Counted from the first letter of the stretch, positions 16,056 through 24,661 are shown. The stretch is DNA of 64,000 nucleotides from Mycolicibacterium sp. BiH015 (GCF_027706845.1 NZ_JAQGCZ010000016.1:47350-111349), one strand, 5' to 3'. Numbers and translations are program-made. Notes: a model not told the origin generated them from the sequence alone.

Positions 16056-17471
16056 GTGGTAACGCGCATCGTGATCATCGGTGGAGGGCCGGCGGGCTAC
16101 GAAGCGGCGTTGGTGGCCGCGGCACGGGGGCGCGACGTCACGCAAGTGACGGTCGTCGACGAGGACGGCCTGGGCGGCGCCTGCGTGCTGTACGACTGCG
16201 TACCGTCGAAGACGCTGATTGCGTCCACGGGAGTGCGTACCGAGCTACGCCGCGCCGGGGGCATGGGCTTCGACATCGACATCGAAGCCGCCAAGATCGA
16301 GTTGCCGAAGATCAACAACCGCGCCAAGACGCTGGCGGCGTCGCAGTCGGCCGACATCGGAAGCAGTCTGCTCAGCCAGGGCGTGACGATCATCGGTGGT
16401 CGCGGTGAGCTGGTGGACGACGTCGCGGGCATGGCCCACCACCGCGTCAAGGTCACCACCTCCGACGGCAAGGTCGGCGTGCTGAAAGCGGACGTGGTGC
16501 TCATCGCCACCGGAGCGCAGCCCCGCGTGCTGCCCAACGCGGTACCCGACGGGGAGCGCATCCTGACGTGGCGTCAGCTCTACGAACTCGACGAGCTGCC
16601 CACACACCTCATCATCGTCGGATCCGGTGTCACCGGCGCCGAGTTCTGCAACGCCTACACCGAGCTCGGCGTGACGGTGACGGTCGTGGCGAGCCGCGAC
16701 CAGATCCTGCCGCACGAGGACTCCGACGCGGCGGCCGTCCTGGAACAGGTCTTCCAACAGCGTGGTGTGACGCTCGTCAAGAACGCGCGCGCGGACTCGG
16801 TGACACGCACCGAAACGGGGGTCAGGGTCGCCATCGCCGACGGTCGCGTCATCGAGGGCAGCCACGCACTGATGACGGTCGGCTCGGTTCCCAACACCTC
16901 GGGCCTCGGTCTGGAGCGCGTCGGCGTCGAGCTCAAGCCCGGGGGCTACATCCCGGTCGACCGGGTGTCGCGGACCCCAGCGTCGGGCATCTACGCCGCG
17001 GGCGATTGCACGGGGCTGCTGCCGCTGGCCTCCGTTGCCGCCATGCAGGGCCGCATCGCGATGTATCACGCGCTCGGTGAGGGGGTGTCGCCGATCCGGC
17101 TGCGCACAGTCGCAGCGGCGACGTTCACCCGGCCCGAGATCGGTGCTGTCGGTATCCCGCAGTCGGCAATCGACGACGGCAGTGTGCCCGCCCGCACTCT
17201 GATGCTGCCGCTGAGCACCAACGCCCGCGCGAAGATGTCGCTGCTGCAGCACGGCTTTGTCAAAATCTTCTGCCGACCCGCCACAGGCGTGGTGATCGGC
17301 GGGGTCGTGGTGGCGCCGATCGCGTCGGAGCTGATCCTTCCGATCGCGCTGGCGGTGCAGAACAACCTTTCGGTGACAGATCTGGCGCAAACACTGTCGG
17401 TGTACCCGTCACTGTCGGGATCGATCGTGGAGGCCGCGCGGCGCCTGATGGCCCACGACGACCTCGACTGA
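16056..17471 (+). CDS. lpdA: NAD(P)H quinone reductase LpdA, flavoprotein disulfide reductase family
   Basis: A 471-residue FAD/NAD(P) two-dinucleotide-fold enzyme (Rv3303c type). It shows the FAD motif Gly-Gly-Gly-Pro-Ala-Gly-Tyr-Glu, the NAD(P) motif Gly-Ser-Gly-Val-Thr-Gly-Ala-Glu (about 189-196) and Tyr-Ala-Ala-Gly-Asp-Cys-Thr. The active-site region reads Gly-Gly-Ala-Cys-Val-Leu-Tyr-Asp-Cys-Val-Pro-Ser-Lys, a full Cys-X4-Cys pair. The C-terminal His-Glu dyad of true lipoamide dehydrogenases is replaced by Val-Tyr-Pro-Ser-Leu-Ser-Gly-Ser, which argues against lipoamide use and for quinone reduction. GTG start. It is followed 94 nt later by glpD2, as in M. tuberculosis. Confidence 0.93.
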   Translation: MVTRIVIIGGGPAGYEAALVAAARGRDVTQVTVVDEDGLGGACVLYDCVPSKTLIASTGVRTELRRAGGMGFDIDIEAAKIELPKINNRAKTLAASQSADIGSSLLSQGVTIIGGRGELVDDVAGMAHHRVKVTTSDGKVGVLKADVVLIATGAQPRVLPNAVPDGERILTWRQLYELDELPTHLIIVGSGVTGAEFCNAYTELGVTVTVVASRDQILPHEDSDAAAVLEQVFQQRGVTLVKNARADSVTRTETGVRVAIADGRVIEGSHALMTVGSVPNTSGLGLERVGVELKPGGYIPVDRVSRTPASGIYAAGDCTGLLPLASVAAMQGRIAMYHALGEGVSPIRLRTVAAATFTRPEIGAVGIPQSAIDDGSVPARTLMLPLSTNARAKMSLLQHGFVKIFCRPATGVVIGGVVVAPIASELILPIALAVQNNLSVTDLAQTLSVYPSLSGSIVEAARRLMAHDDLD

Positions 17472-17565
17472 TCTTCGACCGGCTCGTTGCTCGCCGCGTG
17501 ATCGTCATCCGACTAGCCTGGGGTTCGACAACGCGTACTGACGAGTAACCGAGGAGTCGGCCAGC

Positions 17566-19341
17566 GTGAGTGACCCGATCCCAGCACCGGGGGCGAGCGA
17601 AGCGACGGGGAATGCACCGGGCAATGGGCAGACGTTCCTAGGCCCTGATCAGCGACGGGGTGCCTGGCAGCGGCTCGGCAGCGAACAATTCGACGTCATC
17701 GTCATCGGCGGGGGGATCGTCGGCGCCGGTGCCGCACTCGACGCGGCGACCCGCGGCTTGAAGGTGGCGCTGGTCGAGGCGCGCGATTTCGCGTCGGGAA
17801 CGTCGAGTCGCAGCAGCAAGATGTTCCACGGCGGTCTGCGCTACCTGGAGCAGCTCGAGTTCGGTCTGGTGCGCGAGGCGCTGCACGAGCGCGAACTGTC
17901 GTTGACGACCCTGGCGCCGCATCTGGTCAAACCGCTGCCATTCCTGTTCCCGCTCACCAATCGCTGGTGGGAGCGGCCCTACATCGCCGCCGGCATCTTC
18001 CTCTATGACCAGCTGGGCGGCGCGAAATCCGTTCCTGCGCAGAAACATCTGACCCGTGCCGGTGCTCTGCGGCTTTCGCCCGGATTGAAGCGGTCCTCGC
18101 TCGTCGGCGGAATCCGTTACTACGACACCGTCGTCGACGACGCTCGTCACACGATGACCGTCGCTCGGACCGCGGCACACTATGGCGCCGTCGTGCGGAC
18201 GTCGACACAGGTCGTTGCCTTGCTCCGCGAGGGGGACCGGGTCACCGGCGTGCGTGTGCGTGACTCCGAAGATGGCGAGGTCACCGAGGTTCGCGGCCAT
18301 GTGGTTGTCAATGCCACCGGGGTGTGGACCGACGAGATCCAGGCATTGTCGAAGCAGCGCGGTCGTTTTCGGGTGCGGGCTTCCAAGGGTGTGCACATCG
18401 TGGTGCCGCGTGACCGCATCGTCAGCGAGGTCGCGATCATTCTGCGCACCGAGAAGTCGGTGCTGTTCGTCATCCCCTGGGGCACACACTGGATCATCGG
18501 AACCACCGACACCGACTGGAATCTCGATCTCGCCCACCCCGCCGCGACGAAGGCCGATATCGACTACATCCTCGGTCACGTCAACAAGGTGCTGGCGACG
18601 CCGCTGACCCACGACGACATCGACGGGGTCTACGCCGGGTTGCGGCCGCTGCTGGCCGGGGAGAGTGAAGAGACCTCGAAGCTCTCGCGTGAACATGCGG
18701 TAGCGGTGCCCTCGCCCGGTCTGGTGGCGATCGCGGGCGGCAAGTACACCACCTACCGGGTGATGGCCGAGGATGCGATTGACGCTGCCGCCGAGTTCAT
18801 TCCGACCCGTGTGGCGCCGTCGATCACCGAGAAGGTGCCGTTGATGGGCGCCGACGGGTACTTCGCGCTGGTCAATCAAACCGGCAGTGTCGGTTCGCAT
18901 TACGGCTTGCATCCGTATCGGGTGCGGCATCTGCTGGACCGGTACGGCTCTCTGATCGGCGAGGTTCTCAAGCTCGCCGAGGGTAAACCGGAGCTGCTGG
19001 GCCCCATCACCGATGCGCCGGTGTATCTCAAAGTGGAAGCCGCTTATGCCGCTGCCGCCGAGGGTGCTCTACACCTCGAAGACATCCTCGCAAGACGGAT
19101 GCGGATCTCCATCGAGTACCCGCACCGTGGCGTCGACTGTGCCCGCGAGGTCGCCGAGGTCGTCGCACCCGTTTTGGGGTGGAGTGCGCAGGACGTCGAC
19201 CGTGAGGTGCAGACGTATCAGGCCCGGGTCGAGGCCGAGGTCCGATCCCAGACCCAGCCCGACGATGCGTCCGCCGACGCGTTGCGTGCCGCGGCCCCCG
19301 AGGCGCGTGCGGAGATCCTTGAGCCGGTGCCGCTGAATTGA
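17566..19341 (+). CDS. glpD2: aerobic glycerol-3-phosphate dehydrogenase
   Basis: A 591-residue membrane-associated FAD enzyme oxidising sn-glycerol 3-phosphate to dihydroxyacetone phosphate and passing electrons to the quinone pool. The FAD motif Ile-Gly-Gly-Gly-Ile-Val-Gly-Ala-Gly is at about 46-54, followed by Ser-Gly-Thr-Ser-Ser-Arg-Ser-Ser-Lys. A second signature is Leu-Arg-Pro-Leu-Leu-Ala-Gly. The length matches M. tuberculosis GlpD2. The GTG start follows a GAGGAG-type site. Its stop overlaps the TTG start of the next gene (TTGA), so they are coupled. Confidence 0.95.
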   Translation: MSDPIPAPGASEATGNAPGNGQTFLGPDQRRGAWQRLGSEQFDVIVIGGGIVGAGAALDAATRGLKVALVEARDFASGTSSRSSKMFHGGLRYLEQLEFGLVREALHERELSLTTLAPHLVKPLPFLFPLTNRWWERPYIAAGIFLYDQLGGAKSVPAQKHLTRAGALRLSPGLKRSSLVGGIRYYDTVVDDARHTMTVARTAAHYGAVVRTSTQVVALLREGDRVTGVRVRDSEDGEVTEVRGHVVVNATGVWTDEIQALSKQRGRFRVRASKGVHIVVPRDRIVSEVAIILRTEKSVLFVIPWGTHWIIGTTDTDWNLDLAHPAATKADIDYILGHVNKVLATPLTHDDIDGVYAGLRPLLAGESEETSKLSREHAVAVPSPGLVAIAGGKYTTYRVMAEDAIDAAAEFIPTRVAPSITEKVPLMGADGYFALVNQTGSVGSHYGLHPYRVRHLLDRYGSLIGEVLKLAEGKPELLGPITDAPVYLKVEAAYAAAAEGALHLEDILARRMRISIEYPHRGVDCAREVAEVVAPVLGWSAQDVDREVQTYQARVEAEVRSQTQPDDASADALRAAAPEARAEILEPVPLN

Positions 19342-20240
19342 GTCGTCTGCCGCCGCTACCTGTGCGTGACGGCCTGGGGCCGGCGCGGGTGCGGGTGCAG
19401 GGCGGTCTGCTCGTCGACGAGTTTCAGCGTCGCTGGGGGTCCGGCGCGAAAGTCGTTGCGGGGGAGGTCTTCTGCGCAGACGGCACGGTAGCCGACGAGA
19501 CGACGGTGCTGCCCGCCGGGGCGGTGGTGTATCTGTACCGGGACCTGCCCGATGAAGTGCCGGTGCCCTTCGATGTGCCGATCCTGTTTCGCAACGACGA
19601 CATCGTGGTGGTGGACAAGCCGCACTTCCTCGCCACCATGCCGCGCGGCCGTCATGTGGTCGAGACGGCGCTGGTCCGGTTGCGTCGTGACTTGGCGCTG
19701 CCGGAACTCAGTCCGGCTCATCGGCTCGACCGTCTGACCGCGGGCGTGCTGTTGTTCACGACTCGGCGCGAGATCCGCGGCGCGTATCAGAGCATGTTCG
19801 CCCGCGGGGAGGTGACGAAGACCTACCTCGCGCATTCGTCGGTAAAGACCGAGCGGGATTTTCCCGTCACCGTGCGAAGCCGAATAGTCAAGCGGCGCGG
19901 TCATTTACAGGCAGTAGAGGTAGCAGGCGAGCCGAACGCCGAGACGTTCGTCGAGCAATTGGACGACGGGCGATACCGGTTGTCGCCGCGAACAGGGCGT
20001 ACCCACCAGCTGCGGCTGCACATGTCGGGCTTGGGTGTGCCCATCACCGGTGACCCGTTGTATCCCGCAGTCGTCGATGTCGACCCGGCGGACTTCTCCA
20101 CGCCGTTGGCGCTGCTCGCGCAACTGCTCGAGTTCGAGGACCCGGTGTCGGGCGTACATCGCCGATTCACCAGTGAGCGACAGGTGGGCGAAAAGCAGTG
20201 TGCGCCCAGATCGCGACTCCCCTCGGTCGATCACGCATGA
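19338..20240 (+). CDS. RluA-type pseudouridine synthase (Rv3300c-like)
   Basis: A 300-residue RNA pseudouridine synthase. The catalytic Asp lies in His-Arg-Leu-Asp-Arg-Leu-Thr (about residue 132), and Gly-Arg-Thr-His-Gln-Leu-Arg is present near residue 215. An S4-like N-terminal segment precedes the catalytic domain. The TTG start is embedded in the glpD2 stop. The last ~14 residues (Gln-Cys-Ala-Pro-Arg-Ser-Arg and onward) are encoded by one arm and the loop of a long palindrome, and so are probably not native to the family. Target uridine unknown. Confidence 0.9.
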   Translation: MSRLPPLPVRDGLGPARVRVQGGLLVDEFQRRWGSGAKVVAGEVFCADGTVADETTVLPAGAVVYLYRDLPDEVPVPFDVPILFRNDDIVVVDKPHFLATMPRGRHVVETALVRLRRDLALPELSPAHRLDRLTAGVLLFTTRREIRGAYQSMFARGEVTKTYLAHSSVKTERDFPVTVRSRIVKRRGHLQAVEVAGEPNAETFVEQLDDGRYRLSPRTGRTHQLRLHMSGLGVPITGDPLYPAVVDVDPADFSTPLALLAQLLEFEDPVSGVHRRFTSERQVGEKQCAPRSRLPSVDHA

Positions 20241-20257
20241 TCGCGATCTGAGCGCAC
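20200..20257. repeat. long inverted repeat over the 3' end of the RluA-type gene
   Basis: Arms of 17 nt, GTGCGCCCAGATCGCGA at 20200-20216 and TCGCGATCTGAGCGCAC at 20241-20257, pair with one mismatch across a 24-nt loop. The stop codon lies immediately before the right arm. It is a probable terminator or inserted palindromic element, unlike families A-C in sequence. Confidence 0.7.
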
Positions 20258-20673
20258 GCCGGAAGTGCAGAGACATTCCGTTCTCGTGCCTGCGCGGCCC
20301 CGACTCCGCGCAAAGGAAAATCTACTGCATCCGCAAATAGTTCGCTGGCTAATTCGTCACAGTCGTCAATCTTGCTCTGACTAGGAGAAGCGCATGCAAG
20401 TCAGTTGTATAGGACATTTGCGCACTGATGCAAGTTCGGCTACCGACCGTCGATAGTCAGACCGGATTGGGAAAGCCGTAGATGCTGTGCGGATGCACGA
20501 AAATGTGTCCCGATCGTGCAAGTGCGGCAAAGATCGCCTGTCCGTGAATGCGACGGGCCGGCAACCGGAACGGCGTCACCACGTTGTGCGAGTTGAAGCC
20601 CGGAAGCACCCCGCGACTGCCACAATCTTCAACACATCGGCGGCGACGGTCGCCGCGAGCCGAAGGAGTGGCC
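20258..20673. other. 416-bp intergenic stretch without a convincing gene
   Basis: No reading frame here has coding character, although weak open frames cross it. Base composition is more AT-rich than the surroundings between about 20320 and 20480. A GAAGGAG ribosome-binding sequence at 20662-20668 marks the start of the next gene. I see no RNA gene. Confidence 0.5.
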
Positions 20674-21021
20674 TTGCATAGAAGCTGGCTGGTTGCGGTG
20701 GCGACAACGTTCGTCGGGATGTGGGTAACCCCCGCCCCCGCTGGGGCCGCCGTCTGTGGATCGGTCGGCGGTGTGCATGTCGACGTCACCGGGTGCGCGG
20801 ATCCGCTGTCCGAACTCGACGGCGTCCTCGAATACCCGCCCCCTCCGCCGCCACCGCCGCCCCCACCGCCACCGCCGCCGGGGTCCTCGACGAGCGCGCC
20901 TCCACCGCCACCGCCGCCCCCTCCACCTCCGCCGCCCCCGCCGGTGTATATCCCGCCTGCACCGAACGTCAGCGTCTGCGCCGACGTCGGGCGCCGGATC
21001 AACGTCAGTGGGTGTATCTGA
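20674..21021 (+). CDS. secreted proline-rich protein with duplicated Cys motif
   Basis: A 115-residue secreted protein with a TTG start 5 nt after GAAGGAG. The Sec signal peptide ends at about Ala-Gly-Ala-Ala-Val (residue 25). The mature protein has two small Cys modules of pattern Val-Cys-X2-Val-Gly-X4-Val-(Thr/Ser)-Gly-Cys at its two ends. They are joined by a linker holding two uninterrupted runs of about 15 prolines, split by Gly-Ser-Ser-Thr-Ser-Ala. Polyproline segments could span peptidoglycan. Its TGA overlaps the next ATG by one base (TGATG), so it is coupled to the SDR gene. Function unknown. Confidence 0.75.
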   Translation: MHRSWLVAVATTFVGMWVTPAPAGAAVCGSVGGVHVDVTGCADPLSELDGVLEYPPPPPPPPPPPPPPPGSSTSAPPPPPPPPPPPPPPPVYIPPAPNVSVCADVGRRINVSGCI

Positions 21022-21791
21022 TGGACCGTTCCGCTTTCGACCGGCTCTTCGACATGTCGGACCGCACCGTCATCGTCACCGGAGGTACGCGCGGGATCGG
21101 GCTGGCCCTGGCGCAGGGTTACGTTCTGGCCGGCGCACGGGTGGTGGTCGCGAGCCGCAAGGCCGACGCCTGCGAGCAGGCCGCGCAGCACCTCCGGGAA
21201 TTGGGAGGTCATGCCATCGGGGTGCCGACGCACCTGGGCGAGGTCGACGACCTCGGCGCCCTCGTCGAGCGAACAGTGTCGGAGTTCGGCGGCGTGGATG
21301 TCCTTGTGAACAATGCCGCTAATCCACTCGCGATGCCGCTGGGGGACATCACTGTCGATGCATTGACGAAGTCGTTCGAGGTCAACCTCCGCGGGCCCGT
21401 CATGCTGGTGCAGGAGGCGCTGCCGCACCTGAAGTCCAGCGAGCATGCCGCCATCTTGAACATGGTGTCGATCGGCGCGTTCATCTTTGCGCCGGTCCTG
21501 TCGATCTACGCCTCCATGAAGGCGGCGATGATGTCGTTCACCCGGTCGATGGCTGCCGAGTTCGTCCACCACGGCGTCCGCGTCAACGCGTTGGCGCCGG
21601 GGCCTGTGGACACCGACATGATGCGGAAGAACCCGCAGGAGGCCATCGACGGCATGGTCGGCGGCACGTTGCTCGGTCGGCTGGCGTCCGCGGACGAAAT
21701 GGTGGGTGCGGCGCTGCTGTTGACCTCCGACGCGGGCAGCTACATGACCGGGCAGGTCATCATGGTCGACGGCGGAGGCACGCCCAGATAG
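21021..21791 (+). CDS. SDR family oxidoreductase
   Basis: A 256-residue classical short-chain dehydrogenase. It has the cofactor motif Thr-Gly-Gly-Thr-Arg-Gly-Ile-Gly (about 20-27), Asn-Asn-Ala-Ala-Asn, the catalytic Ser in Asn-Met-Val-Ser-Ile-Gly, Tyr-Ala-Ser-Met-Lys (Tyr-X3-Lys), and a C-terminal Met-Val-Asp-Gly-Gly-Gly. Tetrameric, NAD(P)-dependent alcohol or ketone chemistry is expected; the substrate is unknown. Start and stop overlap with the proline-rich gene is one base. A family A/B palindrome begins 7 nt after its stop. Confidence 0.92.
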   Translation: MDRSAFDRLFDMSDRTVIVTGGTRGIGLALAQGYVLAGARVVVASRKADACEQAAQHLRELGGHAIGVPTHLGEVDDLGALVERTVSEFGGVDVLVNNAANPLAMPLGDITVDALTKSFEVNLRGPVMLVQEALPHLKSSEHAAILNMVSIGAFIFAPVLSIYASMKAAMMSFTRSMAAEFVHHGVRVNALAPGPVDTDMMRKNPQEAIDGMVGGTLLGRLASADEMVGAALLLTSDAGSYMTGQVIMVDGGGTPR

Positions 21792-21797
21792 GACCGC

Positions 21798-21857
21798 GCC
21801 GAACTGCATTCCGCGCGGCCTCCGGAGCCGGATTCGCGCACGGAATGCAGTTTCGGC
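21798..21857. repeat. TGCATTCC palindrome, copy 1
   Basis: Arms GCCGAACTGCATTCCG and CGGAATGCAGTTTCGGC with a ~27-nt loop, starting 7 nt after the SDR stop. Related copies are at 23062, 25737, 26950, 27537 and a half copy at 28591. Confidence 0.8.
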
Positions 21858-21885
21858 GACAGATTATGACCATACGATCTTGTCT

Positions 21886-23049
21886 ATGTGTATGGTGACT
21901 GTCGTGACGATCGACCGTACGCTGACCGAGCGCGGCCTCGCCCTGGTGAACGGAAAGACCACCGACATGGCGGACACGGTGCTGCGGGTTCCGCTGCACT
22001 ACTACCGCGATCCGAAGATCACCGAGATCGAGGAGTCGTCGATCCTGCGGCGCACTCCGCTCGCCATCGTGCCGAGCGCGCAGATCCCGAAGAGCCACGA
22101 CTATGTGGTCCGCTCGGTGCTCGGTGATTCACTGCTGGTGACCCGGGATGCATCGGGGTGTGCACACGTGTTCCTCAACTACTGTCGGCACCGCGGCGCG
22201 ATGCCTGCCTGTGGCAGTGGGAATTCCCGTCGATTCGTATGCCCCTACCACGCTTGGAATTACGACACCGCCGGCAAGCTGGTGAGCGTTCCCGGACGTG
22301 CCGGATTCGCCGGTGTGGATCACGACTCCTACGGGTTGGTCGAGCTACCCAACGAGGAACGCTTCGGCTTCGTATGGGCAGTGTTGTCGGCCGGGGCCGA
22401 CATCGATCTGGATGCGCACCTGGGCGATTTCGCGCCGGAGCTTGAACAGTGGAACTACGGGGCCTTCGGTTACCACGATCAGCGTGAGTTCGAGTCGGAG
22501 ACCAGCTGGAAGGGAGCGCTCGAAGCGTTCGCCGAGGGCTACCACTTTCCCTTCGTGCACGGGCAGAGCGTCATCGGTCAGAACACCGTCGCCAACACCC
22601 ACGTCTACGACGAGTGGGGGCGCCATCATCGAATCGGCTTCCCGTTCAAGAACATCACCGACCTGAACGACAACCCGGCCCAGGACTGGGATCCCATACT
22701 CCGTATGGGCGTCATCTACTGGATCTACCCGAACCTGATCCTGGCCAACAGCCCGGTGGGGGTGGAGATCATCGACATCCTGCCTGCCGGGGAGCCGACG
22801 CGATGCACCGTCCGGCACAGTTGGATGGCGCGCTACCCGGCCACCGACGACGCGCAGCGTGCCTTTTACGACCAGATCTACGACCAGGTGCACGCTGCGG
22901 TTCGGGACGAGGACTTCGTCATGCTCCCGCAGTGCGGTGAAGGCGTACGCCACGGCCAGCATGACCACATGCTCATCGGGCGCAACGAAATTGGCGTCCA
23001 GCACATGATCCGGGTGCTCGCAGGCGACCTGGGTGTCGCGCTGGACTAG
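21886..23049 (+). CDS. Rieske non-haem iron oxygenase, alpha subunit
   Basis: A 387-residue aromatic-ring-hydroxylating-type oxygenase. The Rieske centre is Cys-Arg-His then Cys-Pro-Tyr-His, 17 residues apart. The mononuclear iron motif is in Glu-Ala-Phe-Ala-Glu-Gly-Tyr-His-Phe-Pro-Phe-Val-His. No beta subunit or dedicated reductase is adjacent, although a ferredoxin-reductase gene lies 1.6 kb away. The start is ambiguous among ATGs at 21886 and 21892; a TACGAT -10-like box at 21873-21878 is 7 nt before 21886, which would fit a leaderless transcript. Substrate unknown. Confidence 0.9.
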   Translation: MCMVTVVTIDRTLTERGLALVNGKTTDMADTVLRVPLHYYRDPKITEIEESSILRRTPLAIVPSAQIPKSHDYVVRSVLGDSLLVTRDASGCAHVFLNYCRHRGAMPACGSGNSRRFVCPYHAWNYDTAGKLVSVPGRAGFAGVDHDSYGLVELPNEERFGFVWAVLSAGADIDLDAHLGDFAPELEQWNYGAFGYHDQREFESETSWKGALEAFAEGYHFPFVHGQSVIGQNTVANTHVYDEWGRHHRIGFPFKNITDLNDNPAQDWDPILRMGVIYWIYPNLILANSPVGVEIIDILPAGEPTRCTVRHSWMARYPATDDAQRAFYDQIYDQVHAAVRDEDFVMLPQCGEGVRHGQHDHMLIGRNEIGVQHMIRVLAGDLGVALD

Positions 23050-23061
23050 CCCCCCTCTCCT

Positions 23062-23122
23062 GCCGGAATTGCATTCCAGCAGAACGTCACTCGCATATCC
23101 ACTGCCGGAATGCAATTCCGGC
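23062..23122. repeat. TGCATTCC palindrome, copy 2
   Basis: Perfect 16-bp arms, GCCGGAATTGCATTCC at 23062-23077 and its complement at 23107-23122, between the convergent stops of the Rieske and enoyl-CoA hydratase genes. A terminator role is likely. Confidence 0.85.
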
Positions 23123-23127
23123 GAGTT

Positions 23128-23907
23128 TCAGCTCTTGCGCAGCACCTTGGCGGCCGCCTCGCGCATCTCACCGCTCGTCGAGGCCAGGATCTGGCTGCGA
23201 TTCTCCAGGTGCAGTGCCGCTTCCAAGCTCGATGCTTCGAGGTTCGCCCACAACACCTGCTTCGTCGACTCGACACCGAATTTCCCATATTCGCAGAGGG
23301 TTTCGGCAATGCTCATCGCCGCGTCGACCGGGGTTTCCGTCACGCGAGAAACGAGGCCGATCCGCAGTGCCTCCTCGGCGTCCACGGCACGTGCCGTCAG
23401 GATGAGGTCGAATGCGGTTCCCGCGCCGACGATCCGGGGCAGCGTGTAGCTCACCCCGATATCGCAGCCGCCCAACCCGAGCTTGATGAACTGGGTGCAG
23501 AACCGCGCGGACGGCGATGCGAGGCGGATGTCGCACGCCGCGGCGATACCCAAACCACCGCCATAGGCGACGCCGTTGACGGCCGCGATCACCGGCTGAC
23601 GCAGCCGGTGGATCTTCGCGGTGAGCTCGGCGATGCGTTCCTGCCACCGCATCCCCGATCTGGGGAACTCGGTTCCGCCGCCCGCCTCGTCAGGATTGGG
23701 GGTGCTCAGATCCAGGCCGGAGCAGAAGCCACGTCCCGCCCCGGTCAGCACCACGACGCGCACGGTGTTGTCGTTGCCGGCCGCATCGAGTGCATCGTGC
23801 AACGCCTCGACCAGTTCATAGGTCAGTGCGTTGAGCTTGTCCGGCCTGTTCAGAGTGAGGACGGCGATCTCAGGACGAGGAAGTGTCACTTCGAGTGTCG
23901 ACGACAT
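23128..23907 (-). CDS. enoyl-CoA hydratase/isomerase family protein
   Basis: A 259-residue crotonase-fold protein, with Asn-Arg-Pro-Asp-Lys-Leu-Asn-Ala-Leu near the start. The oxyanion-hole segments are Gly-Phe-Cys-Ser-Gly-Leu-Asp-Leu and Asn-Gly-Val-Ala-Tyr-Gly-Gly-Gly-Leu. The region where hydratases carry catalytic Glu reads Leu-Gly-Leu-Gly-Gly-Cys-Asp-Ile-Gly-Val-Ser-Tyr, with Asp instead, so isomerase or another crotonase activity is possible. Its start lies 9 nt upstream (on its strand, after) the TetR stop, suggesting co-transcription with that regulator. Confidence 0.9.
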   Translation of the reverse strand: MSSTLEVTLPRPEIAVLTLNRPDKLNALTYELVEALHDALDAAGNDNTVRVVVLTGAGRGFCSGLDLSTPNPDEAGGGTEFPRSGMRWQERIAELTAKIHRLRQPVIAAVNGVAYGGGLGIAAACDIRLASPSARFCTQFIKLGLGGCDIGVSYTLPRIVGAGTAFDLILTARAVDAEEALRIGLVSRVTETPVDAAMSIAETLCEYGKFGVESTKQVLWANLEASSLEAALHLENRSQILASTSGEMREAAAKVLRKS

Positions 23908-23916
23908 CCCGTCACG

Positions 23917-24600
23917 TTAACTGCTGCGCCACCCCGCCACGCCGACGGTGATCATCCGGAGTTGTTTGACCGCGATACGCCGTATCTCCTCGATGCTCGC
24001 GGGGTCCGTGGCGTCTTCCAGGGATTCGGCGATCACGATCATGGAGTTGACGAAGACACTGGCCAGGATGTTGAGGTCCTCGCTGCTCCATGTGTTGAGG
24101 TTTGGGAAGCGCGCCAGGTCGATGGCCAACTCCGAAGTGATCAAACGGATCTCGGTGCGGATTGCGTAGCGCAGCACCGTGACGCCGGTGGAGCGTTCGC
24201 GTCCGATGAAGCGCCAGTGCTCGCGCCGCTGCTGCACGCTGTCGATGAGAATGTCGACCGACGACTCGATGACGCGGTTCGGATCCAGCTTGCCGGCGCG
24301 TGCGCCACGCAGCATCTCGCGCAAGGCGCGAAACGACTCGTCGATCAGGACCCGGCCGAGGGCTTCCATCGATTCGAAGTGGCGATAGAACGCGGCAGGC
24401 ACGATCCCGGCTTCACGGGTGACTTCGCGCAGGCTCAGTGCGCTGAAGCTTCGTTCGGCGAGGAGATGTAGCGCAGCGGAAACGATCGCGCGGCGGGTGG
24501 CCTCTTTGCGTTCCTCCCGCGACAGGGTGTCCCTGCTCTTTTCCTTCGACCGGGAGCGGCTGGAATGCTCCGATCGTGAGCTGGGAGTACGACTGTTCAC
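23917..24600 (-). CDS. FabR/DesT-like TetR regulator of unsaturated fatty acid genes
   Basis: A 227-residue regulator from the GTG at 24600. The DNA-binding region (Ala-Glu-Arg-Ser-Phe-Ser-Ala-Leu-Ser-Leu-Arg-Glu-Val then Phe-Tyr-Arg-His-Phe) and later landmarks (Val-Leu-Ile-Asp-Glu-Ser, Arg-Glu-Arg-Ser, Leu-Arg-Met-Ile near the end) closely follow E. coli FabR as I recall it, and by extension Pseudomonas DesT. Those proteins sense acyl-CoA/ACP saturation and repress desaturase or fabA/B genes. Here it faces a reductase-desaturase operon, the DesT-DesCB layout. It begins with a Ser/Arg-rich tail of about 30 residues. Two AGTGAAC half-sites flank the intergenic region. Confidence 0.85.
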   Translation of the reverse strand: MNSRTPSSRSEHSSRSRSKEKSRDTLSREERKEATRRAIVSAALHLLAERSFSALSLREVTREAGIVPAAFYRHFESMEALGRVLIDESFRALREMLRGARAGKLDPNRVIESSVDILIDSVQQRREHWRFIGRERSTGVTVLRYAIRTEIRLITSELAIDLARFPNLNTWSSEDLNILASVFVNSMIVIAESLEDATDPASIEEIRRIAVKQLRMITVGVAGWRSS

Positions 24601-24661
24601 TATGTGAAACCTACCACAAGCTGCAGTGATCTCTTGACGGGACCAGCGCCGAGCGCGCACG

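Noticed and set aside
20457..21809. 450-residue minus-strand frame with long Gly runs
   Set aside because: It is antisense to the proline-rich and SDR genes; the Gly runs mirror the CCG repeats.
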